This document shows positions 25,614 to 35,172 of a stretch of 64,000 nucleotides of DNA, piece by piece (the stretch's first letter is position 1; each line of letters begins with the position of its first letter). The notes beneath the pieces were generated by a model. It made no database searches. It had not been told where the DNA came from and worked only from the letters and a program-made list of their open reading frames with translations. The DNA lies in the NCBI RefSeq assembly GCF_007997005.1, contig NZ_VOSL01000006.1, positions 1-64,000 of the forward strand. The letters run 5' to 3'. The position numbers were made by a program, and so were the translations under genes. The stretch comes from Lujinxingia vulgaris (GTDB lineage: Bacteria > Myxococcota_A > Bradymonadia > Bradymonadales > Bradymonadaceae).

Positions 25614-25979
25614 ATGAAACAGAAACGCAGCTACAAACGCACCGAACGGGTCGGGCAGCAGCTTCACGAAGTTATCGCGGGGCTGCTGCTCACCGACGCC
25701 GATGACCCGCGCCTGCAAATGGTGCAGGTCACTGCGGTGGAGATGAGCCCGGATCTTCGCTACGCGAAGGTCTACTTCATCATGCTTGATGGAGAAGAGC
25801 CCGAAGAGGGCGTGGAGCCTGCCCTGGAGCGCTTCGCGGGTTTCGCACAGCGCTCCATTGGCGAGCAACTTCGCCTGCAATTTGTGCCCCGACTCACGTT
25901 TAAGTTTGACGAGGCGGTGATGCGCGGACGGGCCATGGACGAGCTCCTCTCAAAGCTCCCCGAGAGCTCCGAGACATAA
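25614..25979 (+). CDS. rbfA: Ribosome-binding factor A
   Basis: A 121-residue KH-like protein for late 16S/30S maturation. Motifs: RTERVGQQLHEVIAGLL at the N-terminus, DPRLQMVQVTAVEMSPDLRYAKVYF, then RSIGEQLRLQFVPRLTFKFDE. The length is normal. It follows infB by 41 nt in the operon. Confidence 0.95.
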   Translation: MKQKRSYKRTERVGQQLHEVIAGLLLTDADDPRLQMVQVTAVEMSPDLRYAKVYFIMLDGEEPEEGVEPALERFAGFAQRSIGEQLRLQFVPRLTFKFDEAVMRGRAMDELLSKLPESSET

Positions 25980-26032
25980 ACACGTGAATGCTTGCCCGCG
26001 ATGTGTGCGGCGCCTGAATGGAGATAGTGGTC

Positions 26033-27079
26033 ATGAGTGCGGAGACACACCATCCGTCGGGCGCCGCCGCAGCGCCGGTTACCATCCCGACCAGCCCCGA
26101 GCTCGAAGCGCAGATCGATGCGTTCGGCGAGCTTCTCGACACGCACCAACGTTTTCTGGTGGTGGCGCACGCCTATCCCGATGGGGACGCGGTTGGCTCC
26201 ACGCTGGCGATGGGGCTGCTTCTGGAGCAGCTTGGCAAGGACGTCGTCTTCTTTAACGTCGACCCTGTCCCTTATAACTTCCGTTTTTTGCCGGGGGCCC
26301 GACGCTGGACCACCGAGGCGCCTTCGGAGCCGCCGGAGGTCACGGTGATGCTGGACTGCGCTGAGCCCGGTCGCCTCGGGGAAGGGTTCCCGAAGGGCGC
26401 GTGGGGCACGACGGTGGCGGTGGTCGATCATCACAAGACCTGGGATCCGGACTTCGCCAGCGTCTACGTGCGCGATGTGAGCGCGGCGTCGACCGGCGAG
26501 TTGATCTACCGTCTGGTGCGGCGCTACGGCTCGCTGAGCTCGGAGATCGCGCAGAACCTCTACTGCTGCATGATGACCGACACCGGTAGCTTTCGGTACT
26601 CCAACACCAGCCAGACGGCGTTTCGCGTGGCAGGAGAGCTGGTGGAGGCCGGAGCAGACCCGTGGCATATGACCAGCCACATCTACGAGGATCAGCCGCG
26701 CGAGCGTCTTGAGCTTCTCTGTCGGGTGTTGGGCACGCTGAACGTCTCGGAGTGCGGTCGGCTGGCGTTTTTGCGCGTTGAAGACGCGATGCTTGAGGGG
26801 CTGAACTCGGACGAGGATCTCACCGACGGGTTTATCAACTACGCTCGGTCGATCCGCGGCGTGGAAGTAGCCACCCAGCTTCGAGAGGCCGAGGGTGGGG
26901 AGTGGCGAATCTCGTTCCGTTCGCGGGGCAAGGTCGATGTCTCCGCGCTGGCCGAGAAGTTCGGAGGTGGCGGACATCATAACGCCGCCGGCTGCCGCAT
27001 CAGCGGGACGCCTGGTGAGGTGGAGCGTCAGCTCTCTGAGGCGCTCGTTGAGATGCTCGACCGACCCGAGTCTTCTTGA
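26033..27079 (+). CDS. nrnA: DHH/DHHA1 phosphoesterase (NrnA-like nanoRNase/pAp phosphatase)
   Basis: About 348 residues. The DHH domain carries VVAHAYPDGDAVGSTLAMG, VMLDCAEPGRLG and AVVDHHKTWD, which provide the Mn-binding aspartates and histidines. The DHHA1 domain ends with GGGGHHNAAGCR. NrnA enzymes degrade 2-5 nt RNAs and dephosphorylate pAp; the gene commonly lies between rbfA and truB. The ATG at 26033 has GGAG 9 nt upstream; an ATG at 26018 would add five residues. The first motif has Tyr where many family members have a different residue before PDGD. Confidence 0.9.
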   Translation: MSAETHHPSGAAAAPVTIPTSPELEAQIDAFGELLDTHQRFLVVAHAYPDGDAVGSTLAMGLLLEQLGKDVVFFNVDPVPYNFRFLPGARRWTTEAPSEPPEVTVMLDCAEPGRLGEGFPKGAWGTTVAVVDHHKTWDPDFASVYVRDVSAASTGELIYRLVRRYGSLSSEIAQNLYCCMMTDTGSFRYSNTSQTAFRVAGELVEAGADPWHMTSHIYEDQPRERLELLCRVLGTLNVSECGRLAFLRVEDAMLEGLNSDEDLTDGFINYARSIRGVEVATQLREAEGGEWRISFRSRGKVDVSALAEKFGGGGHHNAAGCRISGTPGEVERQLSEALVEMLDRPESS

Positions 27080-27123
27080 AGCGGTGATGCCGCTTATGCG
27101 GCGATCCACGTGGAGTAGTGCGC

Positions 27124-28014
27124 ATGCAAAGCCAGGATGGCTTGATCCTGATCGACAAAGACGCCGGTATGACCAGCTTTGACGTGGTGCGCCGGGTTCG
27201 ACGGCTGGCCGGCACGCGCAAGGTCGGTCACACCGGGACACTCGACCCCGACGCCACCGGCCTGATGGGGGTCGTGCTGGGCCGCTGCACCAAACTCGCG
27301 AACTTCCTGACCCTCGACGAGAAGGTGTACGCCTTCGAGATGGTGCTCGGAAGCGCCACCGACACCGAAGACGCCTCCGGTGAAGTGATCGAGGAGGCCG
27401 TATGGGAGCATGTGACGCGCGAGGCCTTTGAAGACGCGATGACCGGGTTTCTGGGCACGATCCAGCAGGTCCCACCGATCTACTCCGCGCTGAAAGTTGA
27501 CGGAAAGCGCGCCCACGCCCTGGCGCGCGCCGGCGAAGATGTGAGGCTTGAGGCGCGCCCGGTGGAGATCTTCGAGTTGGAGCTGAGGCGCTTTGAACCG
27601 CCTCACATCGCGATGCAGGTGCGCTGCGGCTCGGGCACCTATGTTCGGGCGCTGGTTCGCGACCTTGGCAGGGCGGTGGGAAGCGTCGCGCATACCCGCA
27701 GCATCCGTCGCATCTCGGTGGGAGAATTCAACCTCTCCATGGCCCACCGCCTCGACGAGCTCAGTGAAGACACCTTCTGGGAGAAGGTGCTCTCGCCGGC
27801 GCGCATGGTCGGAAGCCTCCCCCAGGTTCACATCGACGAGGACCAACGCCGCGCTGTGGGGTTTGGACAGACGATCCTTGTCGAACCCGAGCTCCCGATG
27901 GGGGCTCCCGTCGCGGTGATCGATGCGCAGGATGTTCTGGTGGCGATCATGGCCCGCAAAGAGAGCCACGATCCCCGGGGGAGCCGTCTGGCGCCGCGTC
28001 GCGTGCTGATCTAA
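27124..28014 (+). CDS. truB: tRNA pseudouridine-55 synthase
   Basis: A 296-residue enzyme forming pseudouridine 55 in the T arm of tRNAs. The catalytic aspartate is Asp41 in GHTGTLDPDATGLM. Other motifs are DGLILIDKDAGMTSFDVV, VPPIYSALKVDGKRAHALAR and CGSGTYVRALVRDLG. The ATG at 27124 with GGAG 8 nt before it is preferred to GTG 27118. It is the last gene of the nusA operon. Confidence 0.96.
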   Translation: MQSQDGLILIDKDAGMTSFDVVRRVRRLAGTRKVGHTGTLDPDATGLMGVVLGRCTKLANFLTLDEKVYAFEMVLGSATDTEDASGEVIEEAVWEHVTREAFEDAMTGFLGTIQQVPPIYSALKVDGKRAHALARAGEDVRLEARPVEIFELELRRFEPPHIAMQVRCGSGTYVRALVRDLGRAVGSVAHTRSIRRISVGEFNLSMAHRLDELSEDTFWEKVLSPARMVGSLPQVHIDEDQRRAVGFGQTILVEPELPMGAPVAVIDAQDVLVAIMARKESHDPRGSRLAPRRVLI

Positions 28015-28082
28015 TCGCTTGCGCGGTCAGGCTTGTGGCACCATCGTCGTCGGCGTGATCCTATCGAGCAGAGGTGTGTGAG

Positions 28083-29135
28083 GTGGACCCGGTCATTGCG
28101 ATCTATGGGGCGAGCGGCTTTGTGGGCCGCATGCTGGCCAGGACGCTCGGTGAGAGCGGTCGGGCGCTGCGCCTGATCGGGCGCGATCTGGGGCGGCTCG
28201 AAGAGCTCGAAGAGGAGCTGCGCTCCGATGGTGTGACCGAGCTCTCGGTGCGCCAGGCGCGCCTCAGTGATGAGGCTGGTCTGCGCGGGGCCCTGCGCGG
28301 CTGCGCTGTGCTCGTGAACTGCGCGGGCCCGCTGGGCAACAAGACCCGGGCGCTGGTGCAGGCCGCGCTGGATGAGGGCCTCCACATCTTCGACATGGCC
28401 GGGGAGCAGCCCCAGGTTCACTGGATGTGGGAGCACGTCGACCAGCCGGCGCGGGAGCGCGGTCTGGTGGTCATACCGGCCTGCGCGATCGAATACGCCC
28501 TGGGAGATTTCGCCGCCGAGATCGCGCTGATGAAAGCCGCCTCGCGCATCGTGGTCTGTTATGCCGTGCGCGAGATCAAGCTCAGTCAGGGGGCGCGCAA
28601 GACCTTCGTGCACGCGCTTGGCGAGGGGGGCTTTAGCTTCATCGACGGCAAGTTGGAGCAACATCGCGCAGCCTATCGGCTCTTCGATGTGCCTTTTCCC
28701 GGAGGTCATCATCGAAAAGGGGTGTGGATCCCCGGCGCGGAGGCCATTCTTGTGCCGCCTCGCGGCGGGGTCTCGCGCGTGGAGAGCTGCGTGGTCACGG
28801 GTGAGGCCGTGGTGCGGATCCTGGCGACGCTCTCCGGGGTGTTACCCTCGGTGCTTCGCGCGTTGAGGCCCGTCGCGGACCGCATCGTGGAGCAGTCCGA
28901 CGAGAACGACGCGTCGCTGGGGGAGTACCTGGTGATCGCCTTTGACCCCAGAAACTCCGAGCCCTACGCGATGTTGACCGGCGAAGATGTGTATGCGACG
29001 AGCGTGAGCATTGCGGCTGAGTGTGTATGCCGCACGCTGGATGAAGGCCCCATCAAGCTGGGGGTGACTTCGCCAGCCGCCGTCTTTGACGTGCAGACGT
29101 TTCTGGCGTCGGTAGGTGTGCGCCGCCTGCTCTGA
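28083..29135 (+). CDS. Saccharopine dehydrogenase-like NAD(P)-binding oxidoreductase
   Basis: About 350 residues. The N-terminal Rossmann fold IAIYGASGFVGRMLARTL (near residues 4-21) and VLVNCAGPLGNKTRALVQAAL match the saccharopine-dehydrogenase NADP-binding domain, including the group described as trans-acting enoyl reductases in lipid synthesis. The C-terminal half is less conserved, and nothing in the sequence identifies the substrate. A GTG at 28083 with AGAGG 8 nt upstream is preferred to the GTG at 28074. It starts 68 nt after truB and may be transcribed with it. Confidence 0.8.
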   Translation: MDPVIAIYGASGFVGRMLARTLGESGRALRLIGRDLGRLEELEEELRSDGVTELSVRQARLSDEAGLRGALRGCAVLVNCAGPLGNKTRALVQAALDEGLHIFDMAGEQPQVHWMWEHVDQPARERGLVVIPACAIEYALGDFAAEIALMKAASRIVVCYAVREIKLSQGARKTFVHALGEGGFSFIDGKLEQHRAAYRLFDVPFPGGHHRKGVWIPGAEAILVPPRGGVSRVESCVVTGEAVVRILATLSGVLPSVLRALRPVADRIVEQSDENDASLGEYLVIAFDPRNSEPYAMLTGEDVYATSVSIAAECVCRTLDEGPIKLGVTSPAAVFDVQTFLASVGVRRLL

Positions 29136-29198
29136 GCGCGGTCCACTGCCACCAGCCGGCCCTTTCAAATCGAAAAAACGACGATGATAAAGGAAGTT

Positions 29199-31319
29199 AT
29201 GGAAACTCGTATCGCTCGAGAGTTAGGAGTTCGCGAAGATCAGGTGCGCGGCACGCTGGCGCTGCTCGATGAAGGCAACACCGTCCCCTTTATCGCGCGC
29301 TACCGTAAAGAGCGCACCGGTGGCCTCGATGAAGTGCAGATTCGCGACGTGGCGCGCCTCAGTGAGCAGATCCGACAGACCGAAGAGCGTCGCGCGACAA
29401 TTCTTGCGTCGGTGGAAGAGCAGGGCGCGCTCACCTCCCAGCTCCGAGCGGCCTTGCTCGCCGCTTCCACGCTCTCCGAGCTGGAAGACCTCTACGCCCC
29501 CTACCGCCCCAAGCGTCAGACCCGCGCCACCCGCGCGCTGGAGGCTGGCCTGGGTCCGGTGGCCGAGGCGATCGAGCGGGGCGAAGACCCGTATCGCCTC
29601 GCATCGGGCTTTCGCTGTGAGACCTTCGCCACCGACGAAGACGTGGTCTCAGGCGCGCGCGACATCCTTGCCGAGGCGATGGCCGACGACGCCACGGTGC
29701 GCTCCTATGTGCGTGACGCCATGCGACGTCAGGGCAAGTTGATGAGCAAGCGCCGCCGCGGCGGTGACGAGGACCCCAAGTACAAGATGTACTTTGAGTT
29801 CTCCACGCCGGTCGAGAAGATGCGCCCCCACCAGGTGCTGGCCATTCGGCGCGGGGAAAAAGAGAAGGTCTTGAGCGCCGGCATCGAGGTACCCGAAGAG
29901 CGTCTCATCGACTGGATCATCGGCCAGCGGGTCAAGGTCGGCGGTGTGGCCCGCAAACACTACAGCGAGGCGATTCGCGATGGCTTCGGCCGCCTGCTTC
30001 ACCCCTCTCTCGAGCGCGATGTGCGTGGCGAGTTGGAGGAGCAGGCCGATCAGCACGCCATCGGCGTGTTTGCGCTGAATTTAAAGAATCTGCTCTTGCA
30101 GCCGCCGCTGGCCGGCCGTGTGGTGCTGGGCGTTGACCCCGGGTTGCGTACTGGCTGCAAGCTGGCGGTGGTCGACGCCACCGGGCGCCTGATCGACACC
30201 GGACATATGTATGTGCATGACGGTCGCAAGCGCGATGTGCCCGATATCGTGGCGGCGATGGTGCACAAGCACGGCGTGCAGGTGGTGGCGATCGGCAATG
30301 GCACCGGCAGCCGCGAGACCGAGGAGCTTGTCGCGCGGGGACTGCGGGGCAAAGAGGGCGTGCACTACGCCATCATCGATGAGGCTGGAGCCAGCGTGTA
30401 CAGCGCTTCGGATGTGGCCCGTGCGGAGTTCCCCGACCTCGATGTGAGCATGCGCGGGGCCGTCTCCATTGCGCGCCGCATTCAGGATCCGTTGGCCGAG
30501 CTGGTGAAAATCGATCCGAAGAGCATCGGCGTGGGGATGTACCAGCACGACGTCAATCAGAACGCGCTCAGCCAGAAACTCGACGCGGTGGTCGAAGATG
30601 TCGTCAATGCGGTGGGCGTCGACCTGAACTCGGCCTCACAGCCCCTGCTGGCGCGGGTGGCCGGCATCGGGCCGACCCTTTCCAAACGCATCGTGGCGCA
30701 CCGCGATGCCAATGGCCCCTTCGCATCGCGCGAGGCGGTCAAAGATGTGCGCGGGCTCGGCTCCAAGACCTACGAGCAGTGCGCCGGCTTTTTGCGCATC
30801 CGTGACGGGCGAGAGCCGCTTGATAACACCGGGATTCACCCGGAGAGCTACCCGCTGGCGCGCGACATTCTCAAGCGCGCCGGCAAAGGGCCGGGGGACG
30901 CCGGGCTGCCGTCTGCGCTCGATGCGTTGGAGCGCTCCGGCGAGCTTCGTACGATCGCCGAGAAGCACGGCGCCGGGGCGATGACCCTGGCCGATGTGCT
31001 CAACGCGCTGGTGCAACCGGGCCGCGATCCCCGCGATGAGCTCGATCCGCCGAAGCTGCGCAGTGACGTGCTCAACGTCAACGATCTGCGTGAAGGCATG
31101 GTGCTTGAGGGCACGGTGCGCAACGTCGTCGACTTCGGGGCGTTTGTCGATATCGGCGTCAAGCAGGACGGTCTCGTGCACGTCAGCGAGATGGCCGATC
31201 GCTACATCAAAAACCCCTACGAGGTCGTAGGCGTGGGCGATCGCGTGCGCGTGGCCATTGTGTCCATCGACAAAGATCGCGGTCGCATCGGCCTGTCGAT
31301 GAAACAAGCCTCTTCCTGA
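29199..31319 (+). CDS. tex: Tex-family RNA-binding transcription accessory protein
   Basis: A 706-residue cytoplasmic nucleic-acid-binding protein. In order: the N-terminal helical region (LDEGNTVPFIARYRKERTGGL), the YqgF/RNase H-like fold (VVLGVDPGLRTGCKLAVVD), helix-hairpin-helix segments (VAGIGPTLSKRIVAHRD) and a C-terminal S1 domain (VLEGTVRNVVDFGAFVDIG) near 630-700. The ATG at 29199 has AAGGAAG 4-5 nt upstream; ATG 29184 lacks one. Tex is thought to act in transcription or RNA metabolism. A terminator follows. Confidence 0.95.
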   Translation: METRIARELGVREDQVRGTLALLDEGNTVPFIARYRKERTGGLDEVQIRDVARLSEQIRQTEERRATILASVEEQGALTSQLRAALLAASTLSELEDLYAPYRPKRQTRATRALEAGLGPVAEAIERGEDPYRLASGFRCETFATDEDVVSGARDILAEAMADDATVRSYVRDAMRRQGKLMSKRRRGGDEDPKYKMYFEFSTPVEKMRPHQVLAIRRGEKEKVLSAGIEVPEERLIDWIIGQRVKVGGVARKHYSEAIRDGFGRLLHPSLERDVRGELEEQADQHAIGVFALNLKNLLLQPPLAGRVVLGVDPGLRTGCKLAVVDATGRLIDTGHMYVHDGRKRDVPDIVAAMVHKHGVQVVAIGNGTGSRETEELVARGLRGKEGVHYAIIDEAGASVYSASDVARAEFPDLDVSMRGAVSIARRIQDPLAELVKIDPKSIGVGMYQHDVNQNALSQKLDAVVEDVVNAVGVDLNSASQPLLARVAGIGPTLSKRIVAHRDANGPFASREAVKDVRGLGSKTYEQCAGFLRIRDGREPLDNTGIHPESYPLARDILKRAGKGPGDAGLPSALDALERSGELRTIAEKHGAGAMTLADVLNALVQPGRDPRDELDPPKLRSDVLNVNDLREGMVLEGTVRNVVDFGAFVDIGVKQDGLVHVSEMADRYIKNPYEVVGVGDRVRVAIVSIDKDRGRIGLSMKQASS

Positions 31320-31344
31320 GTGTTGGCCGCTCGACGAGGATAAA

Positions 31345-31379
31345 AAAAGCTCGCCATCCCCGAGGGTGGCGAGCTTTTA
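31345..31379. terminator. Bidirectional intrinsic terminator
   Basis: AAAAGCTCGCCATCC pairs with GGGTGGCGAGCTTTT (with one T-G pair) between the converging tex and trxB genes. A and T runs flank both sides. Confidence 0.9.
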
Positions 31380-31401
31380 AGTGCCTGCTTTTCAAGAGGA
31401 A

Positions 31402-32385
31402 TCAGGCGTCCCAATCTTCGGTGCGGCGCTCTTCGATGACGTGCTCGCTCTCCAGGAAGCGCTCCGCGTCGATGGCACCCATGCAGCCCGAGCCGGCAGC
31501 GGTGATGGCCTGTCGGTACGTGAAGTCTTGAACGTCACCACAGGCGAAGATGCCCGGAACGCTGGTCGCGGTGGAGCCGTCTTCGGTGAGGATGTAGCCG
31601 CTCTCGTTGGTCTTGAGCTGACCTTTGAACACCGCGGTGTTGGGAGTGTGGCCGATGGCGACAAAGACGCCGGTGCAGGCCAATTCGCTGACCTCTTCGG
31701 TCTGGTTGTTGTAGACCTTGATGCCGGTGACGCCCGACTCGCGGGTGCCCATGACGTCCTGGACTTCGCTGTTCCAGAGCATCTCGACCTTGGGGTTGGC
31801 GAGCACGCGATCCTGCATGATCTTGGAGGCGCGCAGCTCGTCACGGCGGTGCACAAGCGTGACCTTGGAGGCGAACTTCGTCAGGAAGTTGGCCTCTTCG
31901 CAGGCGGAGTCGCCGCCGCCGACGACCACGATCTCTTGATCGCGGAAGAAGTAGCCGTCGCAGGTGGCGCAGGTGGAGACGCCGTAGCCCATCAGCTCGC
32001 TCTCCGACTCCAGCCCGAGCAGGCGCGCGGAGGCACCCGACGAGATGATCATGGTGCGGGTGTGAAAGACCGTACCGTCATCGAGCGTGACCTTGAACGG
32101 GCGTTTGGACGTGTCCACGTCGGTGATCAGCGCGATGTGGTTCTCCAGGCCAAAGCGCATCGCCTGGCTGCGCATCCGCTCCATAAGCTCCGGGCCCATG
32201 ACGCCTTCCGGGAAGCCCGGGAAGTTCTCCACGTCAGTGGTGATGGTCAGCTGGCCACCGGGCTGGGGACCTTCAAAGAGGACCGGCTCCAGGTTGGCAC
32301 GGGCGGTGTAGATGGCCGCAGTGAGGCCGGCCGGGCCGCTTCCCATGATGGTCACGTCGTAGAGTTCTTTCTTGAGTTCGGGCAT
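31402..32385 (-). CDS. trxB: Thioredoxin reductase
   Basis: A 327-residue NADPH- and FAD-dependent reductase keeping thioredoxin reduced in the cytoplasm. FAD motif GSGPAG (15-20), redox pair CATC (Cys139 and Cys142), NADPH motif GGGDSA (156-161) and the C-terminal FAD segment GIFACGDVQDFTYRQAITAAG. All functional residues are present. It is followed downstream by a terminator and preceded by a lipoprotein gene on the same strand. Confidence 0.97.
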   Translation of the reverse strand: MPELKKELYDVTIMGSGPAGLTAAIYTARANLEPVLFEGPQPGGQLTITTDVENFPGFPEGVMGPELMERMRSQAMRFGLENHIALITDVDTSKRPFKVTLDDGTVFHTRTMIISSGASARLLGLESESELMGYGVSTCATCDGYFFRDQEIVVVGGGDSACEEANFLTKFASKVTLVHRRDELRASKIMQDRVLANPKVEMLWNSEVQDVMGTRESGVTGIKVYNNQTEEVSELACTGVFVAIGHTPNTAVFKGQLKTNESGYILTEDGSTATSVPGIFACGDVQDFTYRQAITAAGSGCMGAIDAERFLESEHVIEERRTEDWDA

Positions 32386-32468
32386 CGTCTTTCTCCGTAG
32401 GACTGCGGGTTACAACAGGGTGGGGCCGGCGTCGATTCTGGGGTCGGGCCGGCGAGGTTGGGGATGTC

Positions 32469-33068
32469 TCAGGGGGAGGCTGCGGCGGGGGGCTCGGCAG
32501 CGGGTTGCTCCGCGGCGGGCGGTGCCAGGTTTTCCCAGGAGGCCAAAATCAGGTCGACCTGGGCGATAAGCGCCTCGCTGTGCTCGTCACCGGCAAACGC
32601 GATGATCTGATAGCCGAAGCCCTGATGGACCAGGTAGGCGTTGATGTAGCGTACCGGGTCGCCGTTGAGCTCACCGCGCGCGATCACCGAGAGGCCCTCG
32701 GCGCCGCCCAGGCGGATCGGGCTCTGGCGGTCAATGATAAGGTTGTCGACGGAGCGGTCGAGAGTCTCCATACCCAGGCGCTGCAACTGGTGAACGTCGG
32801 GGGTTGGAAAGGTGGGCAGCTTCTGAGGGATGACCATCAGAAAGAGCGTATCGTCGAGGCTCGCTGCGACTTCGGCGTGGGGATTGATGCTCTGCGGCGG
32901 CTCGGCGATCCATGCCGCCGGGAAGGTCAGCGCATAGGGCGCTCGTTGGCCCTCAACGCGCCAGGCGGGCTGGCTCGCAGGTTCCTCGTTGCAGCCATCG
33001 CAGCCGGTGGAGCTGATCAGCGCGAGCAGCGCGACAGGCAAGAGAATCAGCAGGCGAAAGAGGGTCAT
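32469..33068 (-). CDS. Lipoprotein of unknown function (DUF1795/PsbP-like fold possible)
   Basis: A 199-residue protein with a lipoprotein signal (ALLALISSTGC, Cys23), so anchored in a membrane facing the periplasm. The body has alternating strand-like segments (YALTFPAAWIAEPP, DDTLFLMVIPQKLP, INAYLVHQGFGYQIIAFAG) and a DLILASWENL helix at the end, reminiscent of PsbP/DUF1795-type lipoproteins that include LpqN-like proteins. The last 18 residues are Ala/Pro/Glu-rich. It lies upstream of trxB on the same strand with an 83-nt gap. The family call is tentative and no function is assigned. Confidence 0.75.
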   Translation of the reverse strand: MTLFRLLILLPVALLALISSTGCDGCNEEPASQPAWRVEGQRAPYALTFPAAWIAEPPQSINPHAEVAASLDDTLFLMVIPQKLPTFPTPDVHQLQRLGMETLDRSVDNLIIDRQSPIRLGGAEGLSVIARGELNGDPVRYINAYLVHQGFGYQIIAFAGDEHSEALIAQVDLILASWENLAPPAAEQPAAEPPAAASP

Positions 33069-33180
33069 CGTTGCTCATGACAGAGGTGGCCCGGACATCA
33101 GGCGGCGATCGTTTCCATCGAGCCAACCGACAGTGCTCGCGGGATCTTCCTGAAGGAGGCCATAAGAGAGGCAAGTGCAA

Positions 33181-33209
33181 GAGCGCGGGCTCCCGGGGAG
33201 CCCGCGCTC
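33181..33209 (-). terminator. Strong GC hairpin after glnA
   Basis: GAGCGCGGGCTCC pairs with GGAGCCCGCGCTC, 13 bp with a 3-nt loop, 12 nt beyond the glnA stop. The U tract is nearly absent, so it could end or stabilise the glnA transcript rather than be a standard intrinsic terminator. Confidence 0.65.
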
Positions 33210-33221
33210 GAAGACGTCAGA

Positions 33222-34655
33222 TCAGACGTCGTAGTACATCGCAAACTCCAGCGGAGTGGGGTGGAGGTTCGCCGGATGGACTTCGTTCTCCATCTTGTAG
33301 GTGATCCAGGCCTCAATGGCGTCTTCGGTGAAGACGTCGCCGCGCAGCAGGAACTCGTGATCTTCGGCCAGGGCCACCAGGGCCTCTTCCAGGTTCGCCG
33401 GGGCGCTGGGCACCTTGGCCAGCTCTTCGGGCGGGAGATTGTAGATGTCTTTGTCGAGCGGGGCGCCCGGGTCCATCTGCTTCTCAATGCCGTCGAGACC
33501 GGCCATCAGCATCGCGGCGAAGGCCAGGTAGCCGTTGGCCGTGGCGTCTGGGGTGCGGAACTCCATGCGGCGGGCTTTGGGGCTGGAGGCGTAGGTCGGG
33601 ATGCGCACGGCAGCCGAGCGGTTACGGCTGGAGTAGGCCAGACGAATCGGAGCCTCATAGCCGGGGACCAGGCGCTTGAAGGAGTTGGTCGTCGGGTTGG
33701 TCAGCGCGATGAGGGCGCGAGCGTGGTGCAGAATACCCGCGATGAACTGCAGGCCGGTCTCACTCATCCCGGCATAGCCCTCGCCGGCGAAGAGGGGCTG
33801 GCTGCCCTTCCAGAGGCTCATGTGGGTGTGCATCCCGGAGCCGTTATCGCCATGAAGGGGCTTGGGCATGAAGGTGACCGACTTGTTATGACGGCGCGCC
33901 ACGTTCTTGATGACGTATTTGAACCACTGGAGGTCGTCAGCCATGCGCACCAGGCTGTTGAAGCGGATGCCGATCTCGCTTTGCCCGCCGGTGGCCACCT
34001 CGTGGTGGTGCACATCGACTTCGATGCCGCAGGCCTCAAGCACCATGGACATCTCGGTGCGCAGATCGTGGAGGCTGTCGTTGGGCGCGACCGGGAAGTA
34101 ACCCCCTTTATGAGCGGGCTTGTAGCCGAGGTTGGGCCCTTCGTCGCGGCCGGTGTTCCAGGCGCCTTCCACCGAGTCGACCTTGTAGAAGGAGTGCTGG
34201 GTGGCGGTGCTGTAGCGGATGTCGTCAAAGATGAAGAACTCCGCCTCAGGGCCGAAGTAGGCCGTGTCGGCGATGCCGGTGGTCTTGAGGTAGTTCTCCG
34301 CCTTCTGCGCGATGTAGCGCGGGTCACGGCTGTAGGGCTGGCCGGTGATCGGGTCGAAGACGTTGCAGATGAAGCTGACGGTGGACTCGCGGCAGAAGGG
34401 ATCCATGCGCGCGGTGGTGTGGTCCGGGCGCACCTGCATGTCGGAGGCCTGAATCGGCTGCCAGGCGCGCAGCGAGCTGCCGTCAAAGCCCAGACCTTCT
34501 TCGAAGAGGTCCTCGCTGAGACGGTGGGCCGGGATCGTCAGGTGTTGCCAGGTCCCCAGAAAGTCCATGAACTTCAGGTCCGCCATCACGGCGTTGTTGT
34601 CCCGGGCGAAATCAATCGCATCTTTGATCGAAGTGACGGTCGTTGCGGTGGTCAT
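33222..34655 (-). CDS. glnA: Glutamine synthetase type I
   Basis: A 477-residue enzyme making glutamine from glutamate, ammonia and ATP. Motifs are FDGSSLRAW (residues 58-66), the metal ligands in [11 protein letters not shown] (134-144), [19 protein letters not shown] (ATP/glutamate site) and [17 protein letters not shown]. Tyr405 in [10 protein letters not shown] is the adenylylation tyrosine of type I-beta enzymes, so GlnE control is expected. ATG 34655 with AAAGGATC upstream matches the family length; the frame to 34727 adds 24 unconserved residues. It lies 107 nt after glnB on the same strand. Confidence 0.96.
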   Translation of the reverse strand: MTTATTVTSIKDAIDFARDNNAVMADLKFMDFLGTWQHLTIPAHRLSEDLFEEGLGFDGSSLRAWQPIQASDMQVRPDHTTARMDPFCRESTVSFICNVFDPITGQPYSRDPRYIAQKAENYLKTTGIADTAYFGPEAEFFIFDDIRYSTATQHSFYKVDSVEGAWNTGRDEGPNLGYKPAHKGGYFPVAPNDSLHDLRTEMSMVLEACGIEVDVHHHEVATGGQSEIGIRFNSLVRMADDLQWFKYVIKNVARRHNKSVTFMPKPLHGDNGSGMHTHMSLWKGSQPLFAGEGYAGMSETGLQFIAGILHHARALIALTNPTTNSFKRLVPGYEAPIRLAYSSRNRSAAVRIPTYASSPKARRMEFRTPDATANGYLAFAAMLMAGLDGIEKQMDPGAPLDKDIYNLPPEELAKVPSAPANLEEALVALAEDHEFLLRGDVFTEDAIEAWITYKMENEVHPANLHPTPLEFAMYYDV

Positions 34656-34762
34656 GATGATCCTTTGTTGGTTGGGTGCGCGATCAACGCAAAAAACTCC
34701 CCAGGACAAAATACGATCGCCGCACACCGCTGGGGGCGTGCGCAGCGAACATCGATTCAGGC

Positions 34763-35125
<363 letters not shown>

Positions 35126-35172
35126 TTATTGGCGTAGTGCCAAAACGCGTTACTTAGCGAATTGGCAGCGAT

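Noticed and set aside
35129-35143. Sigma-54 promoter before glnB
   Set aside because: TGGCAC occurs on the minus strand, but the matching GC at -12 with correct spacing is absent. The TTGGC-N5-GCCAA inverted repeat remains unexplained.
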